DNA of 10,271 nt from Desulfobacterales bacterium (lineage in GTDB: Bacteria > Desulfobacterota > Desulfobacteria > Desulfobacterales > 4be13). The DNA lies in NCBI GenBank assembly GCA_029940115.1, contig JAOZRQ010000220.1, positions 1-10,271 of the forward strand, in the 5' to 3' direction. This document shows, one piece after another, positions 5,155-10,271 of this stretch. The stretch's first letter is position 1; each line of letters begins with the position of its first letter. Both the position numbers and the translations under genes were made by a program. The notes under the pieces were generated by a model. The model had not been told where the DNA came from, made no database searches, and was given only the letters and a program-made list of their open reading frames with translations.

Positions 5155-7431
5155 TCAAGTTGCATTCAAGGGGGCGTTTCCATGTTTGTCCCGTTTCCAG
5201 TGATTGATGGCGATGACGCAGGCCGGTGGGAGACACACCAGAAAGACCGCCCACGCCAAATCCTCCCATATCAGGATGGTTGATGAGATGGCAACCGGGT
5301 ACCCCAGTCTGCCCCCCCTCGTCAGAAACCTCTCCATTCTCTCCGATCCGCATGCATGGAGCCTGTGAATGGAGAGCGACATCCAAGCCGACACCCCCCC
5401 CAGCCCATAGACCAAAAGGAACGCGTGTTCCAAGGTGGTCAGATACTCCACCGGCAGATCCGACAGAAATCTGAGATGAAAGCCGGCGTTTGTCAGAAAC
5501 GCCACCATGAACAGGAAGACACGGGTGCCCAGCCATTCCAAGGGCACAAAAAACGAGAGATAGAGGAGCAACATCGCAACAATGATCGGGAGAAAGCATC
5601 GGATCGCATGTCCCAGCCCCTTTCTCTCAAACCGGATGTCCACATTGAACTGGGAATAGCTGAGGGTCTCTTGCGAAGTGGCATATCTCGGCTTGTGAGG
5701 CCCCTCCTTGGCCAGAATGTCTTGGTAAACGGATATGTCACCGACACGCCATTCCCCGACGGCCACGCCGGCAGGCGAAGCCGGGGCATGCATGTCCGGA
5801 GCATAGATGAGCTTGTCCCTTGTCCGGTTTCCGTGGCGGAAGCGAATCGGCATCACCTGATGGTCAAAAGGGTAGTCATGGAAGTCAAAATCGCCCCTGA
5901 ACGCGGCCCGCACCCGGTAAACCCTCGTGGTCATCCGCCCATCCGTCTCCTCGCTGACAATCTCTCCCAGCCGGACCGGACTTGCTGAATTTCTGAATTC
6001 GATGTTGGTGTCATCCAATTCTCCGGAAAAACTGAATCGGAGATGGAAATCCAAGGTGCAGGTGGAATTTTTCATGTTTAGTTCGCTGATCTCGTTCATG
6101 TCCATGCCGACATGCACCAGTTGCGTGTTGGTCATGAATCTCCCCTCAATCGCAATGATCTCCCCATCCAAGACTTTTCTGAATATCTGGCCGATGCGCT
6201 CCGTCTCCATGATCTGCTGATACTGGGAAGGTGCCGGGAGCAGCTTCCGACTTTGATATATGCCGATGGCATAAGGTCTGCCTGTGTTGCCGTGGGGGTC
6301 GAAATGGATGTGTCCGGTGATCCCCTTCATCGCGTGGGTCTCATCGTAAAACCCGGTCAGGGCATCCCTGACCTGCCGCCTGTTCCCCCGAATGTATCCC
6401 TCCCCTTGGACATGGACTCTCCGGATGGCCTCAACCGCCAGCTTTGCAGCATCATAATAGTACGCGGAAATCCATGTGGGAGTGGTTTTGTACTGCCGCA
6501 GAAATTCCTGTCCAAAGGCATACGCGTCCAAATCGCCGATGTCCATCATGAACGGAGAGGTGCAATAGACGCCGTTCGAGTAATATCCGGGTTCCGCCAG
6601 TTCCCGGGGAAATTTTCCCATCTCCTCCAAAAACAGGGAGGATGTGAAGGTGTCCGGCCCCATGATGGGAAAGGTGTTCCCCGCATCCTTCATCCGCTTG
6701 ATCAACAGAGCCGCCTCATGGGGGAAGAGCGTGAGGAAGATCATTCCCGGATCACTTAGACGGTTCACCTCGTCGGCAATCCGTCTCAGATCATCCGCCA
6801 CGTTCCCCCCTTCGACATCAACCTCCCATGTTCCCACGAGCTCCATGCCCGTCTTTCTTGCCATGTCCTGAAATGCCCGGTTCAGGGAAATGCCATACGC
6901 GTCCTTGGTGAAAATGATGCTCACCCGTTTTTTCTTCAGGCTTTTGTTGATGTAGTTGGCAATGAATCCCGCCTGCAACGTGTTGTTCGGTATGACGCTG
7001 AAATACCAGTCATTCCCCATCGTGACCCCCTCAGCCGTCGCAGAGGCCGTGATTGCGGGTATCTGATGGCTCTTGTAAATCTTTCCCGCGGCGATGGAGG
7101 TGGAACTGTAATTGTGCCCGAGCACAAGGATTGCGGGGCTCTGGTCGGCAATCTGCAATGCGGCCGCCTTGGCCATCCGTTTGTCGTTGTTGTCGTCAAG
7201 GATGAGCAGTTTCACTCTCCTGCCGTTCACCCCGCCTTGGCGGTTGATCTTGTTCAGATGCAGATTGATCCCCATGAGGATCTCCTTTCCGCTCGTATCG
7301 TTCACAGGCACCACGGCCGCGATGTGGATGACCGACTCTTTGAAGGGGGAATGGGCCGACAACATCCAGATGACCATCCCGCCGACGGAGATGAGGCACA
7401 GACATAAGAAGACGAACTGTTTTTTTTTCAT
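5155..7431 (-). CDS. Periplasmic binding domain fused to a pentameric ligand-gated ion channel (channel B)
   Basis: Predicted amino-acid-gated channel of the inner membrane, 758 aa. Residues 4-26 are a hydrophobic signal or anchor. Residues 33-405 form a type-1 periplasmic binding domain: GHNYSSTS at 105-112, IPAITASAT at 124-132. S109/S110, T132, Y179 and D260 fall where LIVBP uses Ser79, Thr102, Tyr150 and Glu226 to hold an amino acid. After a linker, a pLGIC extracellular domain starts at VHVGMDMNE (439-447), with DFHLRFSF and the Pro-loop YPFDHQ at 520-525 but no Cys-loop cysteine pair. M1 (about 609-630) has the canonical proline at 615. M2 is about 636-656 with Leu646 near the 9' gate position and Glu632 at its inner end; M3 is about 668-690; M4 is about 709-742 and unusually long. 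The ATG at 7431 precedes KKK and the hydrophobic core; an in-frame ATG at 7521 would add 30 repeat-encoded residues. Its paralogue lies 474 bp upstream. Ligand and ion selectivity are unknown. Confidence 0.88.
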   Translation of the reverse strand: MKKKQFVFLCLCLISVGGMVIWMLSAHSPFKESVIHIAAVVPVNDTSGKEILMGINLHLNKINRQGGVNGRRVKLLILDDNNDKRMAKAAALQIADQSPAILVLGHNYSSTSIAAGKIYKSHQIPAITASATAEGVTMGNDWYFSVIPNNTLQAGFIANYINKSLKKKRVSIIFTKDAYGISLNRAFQDMARKTGMELVGTWEVDVEGGNVADDLRRIADEVNRLSDPGMIFLTLFPHEAALLIKRMKDAGNTFPIMGPDTFTSSLFLEEMGKFPRELAEPGYYSNGVYCTSPFMMDIGDLDAYAFGQEFLRQYKTTPTWISAYYYDAAKLAVEAIRRVHVQGEGYIRGNRRQVRDALTGFYDETHAMKGITGHIHFDPHGNTGRPYAIGIYQSRKLLPAPSQYQQIMETERIGQIFRKVLDGEIIAIEGRFMTNTQLVHVGMDMNEISELNMKNSTCTLDFHLRFSFSGELDDTNIEFRNSASPVRLGEIVSEETDGRMTTRVYRVRAAFRGDFDFHDYPFDHQVMPIRFRHGNRTRDKLIYAPDMHAPASPAGVAVGEWRVGDISVYQDILAKEGPHKPRYATSQETLSYSQFNVDIRFERKGLGHAIRCFLPIIVAMLLLYLSFFVPLEWLGTRVFLFMVAFLTNAGFHLRFLSDLPVEYLTTLEHAFLLVYGLGGVSAWMSLSIHRLHACGSERMERFLTRGGRLGYPVAISSTILIWEDLAWAVFLVCLPPACVIAINHWKRDKHGNAPLNAT

Positions 7432-7529
7432 GGCTTTTTGGTCTCTTCCGTTGATGGTTCTTCCGTTCAAGTTTTTTTGGAAAAACCTGGTTTTTGGAAA
7501 AACTTGGTTTCTTTCGTTCATGGTTTCTG

Positions 7530-7535
7530 ATTATA
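7530..7535 (-). promoter_or_regulatory. Possible -10 element upstream of channel B
   Basis: A perfect TATAAT on the minus strand (complement of 7530-7535, inside CTTATATAATC) lies about 100 bp upstream of the channel B ATG. No good -35 box sits 16-18 bp further upstream, where the sequence is GC-rich (TCCCGG). It may depend on an activator or be a chance match. Confidence 0.3.
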
Positions 7536-7556
7536 TAAGCTTTTTGGGGAGGCCGG

Positions 7557-7593
7557 GACGGTCACGGATGTCCTGTTTCCGGCCGTGACCGTC
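7557..7593. promoter_or_regulatory. 11-bp inverted repeat, possible operator upstream of channel B
   Basis: GACGGTCACGG (7557-7567) and CCGTGACCGTC (7583-7593) are perfect inverted repeats separated by 15 bp, just upstream of the possible -10 box for channel B. The spacing of arms is compatible with a dimeric regulator site or a leader hairpin. Its role is inferred from position only. Confidence 0.35.
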
Positions 7594-7674
7594 TTCCGCC
7601 GGCCGTTGTCCGTGTATGTGAACGACACCTCCGAGCTGTCGGGATACGTCTTTGCTCATTGCAACCCCCACAAA

Positions 7675-7727
7675 CCGCGGATGGACGCGGATGAGCCCCG
7701 GCACAGGCCATCCGCGTTCATCTGCGG
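7675..7727. repeat. Imperfect 19-bp inverted repeat between the two channel genes
   Basis: The arms 7675-7693 (starting CCGCGGATGGACGCGG) and 7709-7727 are inverted repeats with two mismatches in 19. Sequences of this ATCCGCGTTCATCTGCGG type occur as dispersed intergenic repeats in many bacterial genomes, from general knowledge. The short open frames across it are repeat artefacts. Confidence 0.7.
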
Positions 7728-7799
7728 ATCACAATTTTCAGCCCGTGTCGGAAACCACAAAAACCGTTATAGAGTTCAACAAAAAGATTGTCCCGGGCG

Positions 7800-7858
7800 C
7801 AGTTTGCAGTTCCGCCTTCAGGCGGTCTCGCACCGCCTAAAGGCGGAACTACAAACTG
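7800..7858. repeat. 59-bp hairpin repeat downstream of channel A
   Basis: The core arms AGTTCCGCCTTCAGGCGGT (7808-7826) and ACCGCCTAAAGGCGGAACT (7832-7850) pair with one mismatch around a CTCGC loop. The stem then extends outward through CAGTTTG / CAAACTG to 7800 and 7858. It lies about 48 bp past the channel A stop codon. No immediate T-run follows it on the minus strand, so it is better read as a dispersed palindromic repeat that may stabilise the 3' end than as a classic terminator. Confidence 0.75.
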
Positions 7859-7905
7859 GGGATTCCAGACAAACAGTATGTTGAAATCTTTAGAACCAGT
7901 TCCAT

Positions 7906-10116
7906 TCACACGATTCCATGGAGGTGTGCAATGAGCAACGCGCCTGCCGAGAGCAGGGTGACATGAGCCAGCCTTCCCGCACGGGCCAGACGCGCCGCCC
8001 GCCGCGGATTCCCTCTTCCATGGGTCACACACATCCATGAGAAGATGAGGCCGGCCACCGCGGCCGAGGCATAGACCAGAAAGAAGACGTGTTCGATGGG
8101 AACATGTCCCGGATGCAGGGGGGCCAGCAACTTCAGGCGATGAATCTCGGCCATCGCCACCGGTGCGGCCCCGATCAGCATCCCAAGCCCCGGACGGTCG
8201 GGCGGCATGAGGTACACAAAATGGAGGAACACCGCCACCACAATGATCAGGCTGAAATGTTTGAGGACAAATCCGGGTTCCCTTCTCTCGATCTGGATGG
8301 CCGCGTTGAACTCCGAGTAACGATCGCTCTTGTCCTCGGAAAGGGGGATGACCGTGGTGCCTTGGAAAAAGGAGATGTCGCTGATGTTCCAGCCGGTGAT
8401 CGCGTTGATCATGCTCTTTCCGACATTTTTGTGCATCACGGCTTGGGGCATTCCCGTGATGTCGGGCACATAAATCAGTTCGATCCGCTTCTGATGGGCA
8501 TGTCGCAGCCGGATGCACAGGATCTGATGGTCAAACGGATACGCGTGCAGGTCAAACTCGCTTTTGAAGTCGGCCTTCACCCGGTAGGAGCGGGTGATGA
8601 TGTCCCCGGTGACCTGTTCCGTGGCCGGCATGCCGAGACGGATCGGGTTCACCGCGTTGACGAACCGAACGGCCGCGTCTTCGAATTCGCCCTGAAAACG
8701 GAACCAAAGGTGAAAATCGATGGTATAGGTCTGTGTCTCCATGTCGAGATTGCACACCTCATTGATGTCTATGCCGACATACACCACGCGGGTTTTGGTC
8801 ATGGGCTGTTCCCCAATCATCATCATGCCGGCCGCGTCCGAAGGGCGTGTTCCCTTGAATGCCCTTGATTTGGGTCGCTTTCGGGCCTCGGTGGACCCGG
8901 GTATGGCCTGATATTGGGAGAACGCGGGGATGAGCCGCTGATTCTCATAGACGCCCATGGCCAAGAAGCGGCGGGCATCGCCGTGTGCGTTGAAAAAAAT
9001 GTCTCCGCCGACCCCCTGGACCGACAGTTCACGGCTGTCGAACCCTGCCAGCGCGTCCCTCAGCTTCTTCCGACTCATCTGGATGTTCTCCCCATGGAGC
9101 TCGGCGTTCTCAATCGCCTGGACCACCATCTGCATGGCATCGTAATAGCAGGCCGCGGGCCATGAGGGTGTCTTCCCATATTTTTTGACATACGCGTCTT
9201 TGAACGCCCACGCCTTCTCATCCGCAACGTCCGCCAAGAAATAACTGACCGCATGGATGCCATCGGAATAATATCCCGGGGACATCCGCTCTTTCGGATA
9301 GGTGTTGAGGATTTCGACAAACGAGGTGCCGGAGAAGCTGTCGCCTCCGATGATCGTGTAGGTGGTGCCCGGATATTTGATGGAGGTGATGATCCTCGCC
9401 CCTTCGGGAATGTATGCGGCAAAGAAGATCGCTCCCGGATCCGCCACGGATCGCAATTCGTTGATGATCTTCCTCAGCTCCACCTCCAGTTCCTTCTCCT
9501 CGGGGTCAAATCGCCATTCTCTCCGGACTTCCATGTTCAGGTGCCGGGCGGCCTCCTTGAACGCCTTGGCGAGGGAGGCGCCGTAGGGTCGGGTGTCACT
9601 GATGATGCTCGCCGACTTCTTCCCCAAGTCCCTGAGGATGTAATTGGCGACAAAGGCCGCCTGCGACTGGTTGCCCGAGACGGTTCGGAAATACCAGTCA
9701 TTTCCAAAGGTGATCGAGTCGTCGGTGGCGGACGCGGTGATCGCGGGGATGCCATTCGGCTTGTAGATCTCCCCTGCGGCGAGGGACGCGACGCTGCCAT
9801 AATGCCCCAGCACGAGGAGCACCTTGTTTTCGTATGCGATCTGAGACGCGACGTTCACCGCGGCCTGCCTCTCGCCCCGGTCATCATATTTCACCAATCG
9901 GATCTCATGCCAGCGGAGGGTCTCCTCTCTCCGGGTCTGGTCCAGACACAATTGCACACCCTGAAGCATCTCCCTCCCCACACTTTTCATGGGGCCGGCA
10001 ACTGCGATCCAGACCACCTCCTTTTCTCTGAAAAAAGGGAGGTGTTGCCACAGGAGCCCCCCGATGATCCCGGCAAGGATCACCAAAGATGTGAGCCACA
10101 TCATCTTCTTCTTCAT
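7906..10116 (-). CDS. Periplasmic binding domain fused to a pentameric ligand-gated ion channel (channel A)
   Basis: The 736-aa paralogue of channel B has the same layout. A basic start (MKKK) and hydrophobic segment (7-24) act as signal or anchor. The type-1 binding domain spans about 34-405, with GHYGSVAS at 104-111, IPAITASAT at 123-131 and GNDWYF at 138-143; S108, T131, Y178 and D259 match the LIVBP amino-acid pocket. The pLGIC extracellular domain starts at VVYVGIDINE (444-453). It continues with DFHLWFRF, Pro-loop YPFDHQ at 526-531 and GWNISDISFF at 575-584, which resembles GWDIESF of GLIC. M1 is about 618-636, M2 about 643-664, M3 about 676-697 and M4 about 716-734, with the chain ending just after M4 as usual. 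Odd points: no M1 proline, and an M2 with Pro652, Glu657 and His659. The ATG at 10116 follows GAGGATAG; a GTG at 10131 would add five residues. An octamer tract ends 18 bp upstream. Confidence 0.87.
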   Translation of the reverse strand: MKKKMMWLTSLVILAGIIGGLLWQHLPFFREKEVVWIAVAGPMKSVGREMLQGVQLCLDQTRREETLRWHEIRLVKYDDRGERQAAVNVASQIAYENKVLLVLGHYGSVASLAAGEIYKPNGIPAITASATDDSITFGNDWYFRTVSGNQSQAAFVANYILRDLGKKSASIISDTRPYGASLAKAFKEAARHLNMEVRREWRFDPEEKELEVELRKIINELRSVADPGAIFFAAYIPEGARIITSIKYPGTTYTIIGGDSFSGTSFVEILNTYPKERMSPGYYSDGIHAVSYFLADVADEKAWAFKDAYVKKYGKTPSWPAACYYDAMQMVVQAIENAELHGENIQMSRKKLRDALAGFDSRELSVQGVGGDIFFNAHGDARRFLAMGVYENQRLIPAFSQYQAIPGSTEARKRPKSRAFKGTRPSDAAGMMMIGEQPMTKTRVVYVGIDINEVCNLDMETQTYTIDFHLWFRFQGEFEDAAVRFVNAVNPIRLGMPATEQVTGDIITRSYRVKADFKSEFDLHAYPFDHQILCIRLRHAHQKRIELIYVPDITGMPQAVMHKNVGKSMINAITGWNISDISFFQGTTVIPLSEDKSDRYSEFNAAIQIERREPGFVLKHFSLIIVVAVFLHFVYLMPPDRPGLGMLIGAAPVAMAEIHRLKLLAPLHPGHVPIEHVFFLVYASAAVAGLIFSWMCVTHGRGNPRRAARLARAGRLAHVTLLSAGALLIAHLHGIV

Positions 10117-10134
10117 TTTCTCTATCCTCACGCT

Positions 10135-10271
10135 GAGTTTTTGAGTTTGTGAGTTTGTGGGTTTGTGAGTTTGTGAGTTTCTGAGTTTCTGAGTTTCTGA
10201 GTTTGTGAGTTTGTGTGTTTCTGAGTTTGTGAGTTTGTGAGTTTGTGAGTTTGTGAGTTTGTGTGTTTGTG
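10135..10271. repeat. Octamer tandem repeat upstream of channel A
   Basis: From 10135 to 10270 the sequence is 17 consecutive 8-bp units of GAGTTTGT and close variants (GAGTTTCT, GTGTTTGT, GTGTTTCT, GGGTTTGT, GAGTTTTT), all in exact 8-bp register. The tract continues past the end of the window. Its near end is 18 bp from the ATG of channel A. Read on the gene's strand (ACAAACTC units) it contains no stop codon in any frame and no start codon. It is a good candidate for strand-slippage length variation. Confidence 0.92.

Noticed and set aside
7432..7521. A 30-residue N-terminal extension of channel B from the ATG at 7521
   Set aside because: The added residues are encoded by a TTTTTGGAAAAAC-type repeat and precede a typical KKK plus hydrophobic signal start at 7431.
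10117..10131. GTG start at 10131 for channel A
   Set aside because: The ATG at 10116 has the better signal-sequence context, and GAGGATAG upstream could serve as its SD. The GTG has only the repeat tract in front of it. It is not fully excluded.
10135..10271. Possible CRISPR array
   Set aside because: The units are 8 bp with no spacers; it is a simple tandem repeat.

Overview
The window looks like a chromosomal segment of a GC-rich Gram-negative bacterium, most likely a sulfate reducer of the Desulfobacterota (Desulfobacterales-like). The best clue is an archaeal-type entry into the shikimate pathway (2-amino-3,7-dideoxy-D-threo-hept-6-ulosonate synthase plus NAD-dependent 3-dehydroquinate synthase II) beside a fused chorismate mutase/prephenate dehydratase. 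This combination is familiar from deltaproteobacterial sulfate reducers. The genus assignment is inference. All five intact genes lie on the minus strand, so transcription runs from high to low coordinates.

Right half (5155-10116): two tandem paralogous genes encode an unusual fusion. Each has an N-terminal membrane anchor or signal segment, a complete type-1 periplasmic binding domain of the leucine/isoleucine/valine-binding (LIVBP) kind, and then a complete pentameric ligand-gated ion channel (pLGIC, 'Pro-loop' receptor) with its extracellular beta domain and four membrane segments. They look like amino-acid-sensing ion channels of the inner membrane. The downstream paralogue keeps the usual pore features. 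The upstream one has lost the M1 proline and has an odd M2, so an unequal or heteromeric pair is possible. The gene order is channel A (7906-10116), a 474-bp repeat-filled gap, then channel B (5155-7431).

Middle (1190-4453): an aromatic amino acid block runs in the order ADTH synthase, 3-dehydroquinate synthase II, PheA. Together these make 3-dehydroquinate from aspartate semialdehyde and a deoxy-ketohexose phosphate, and later convert chorismate to phenylpyruvate. The intervening shikimate enzymes are not in the window. A non-coding insertion of 177 bp with 24-bp terminal inverted repeats and a perfect 9-bp target duplication sits just upstream of the dehydroquinate synthase ribosome binding site.

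Left end (1-1189): no intact gene. It holds a cluster of short palindromes and direct repeats, plus the decayed C-terminus of a sigma-54-dependent regulator whose helix-turn-helix carries a deletion.

The intergenic spaces are unusually rich in simple and palindromic repeats: 7-bp arrays that overlap two stop codons, an 8-bp tract of 17 units directly upstream of channel A, and a dispersed AAGCCGGGTTT family. No tRNA, rRNA, CRISPR array, transposase or recombinase gene is visible.
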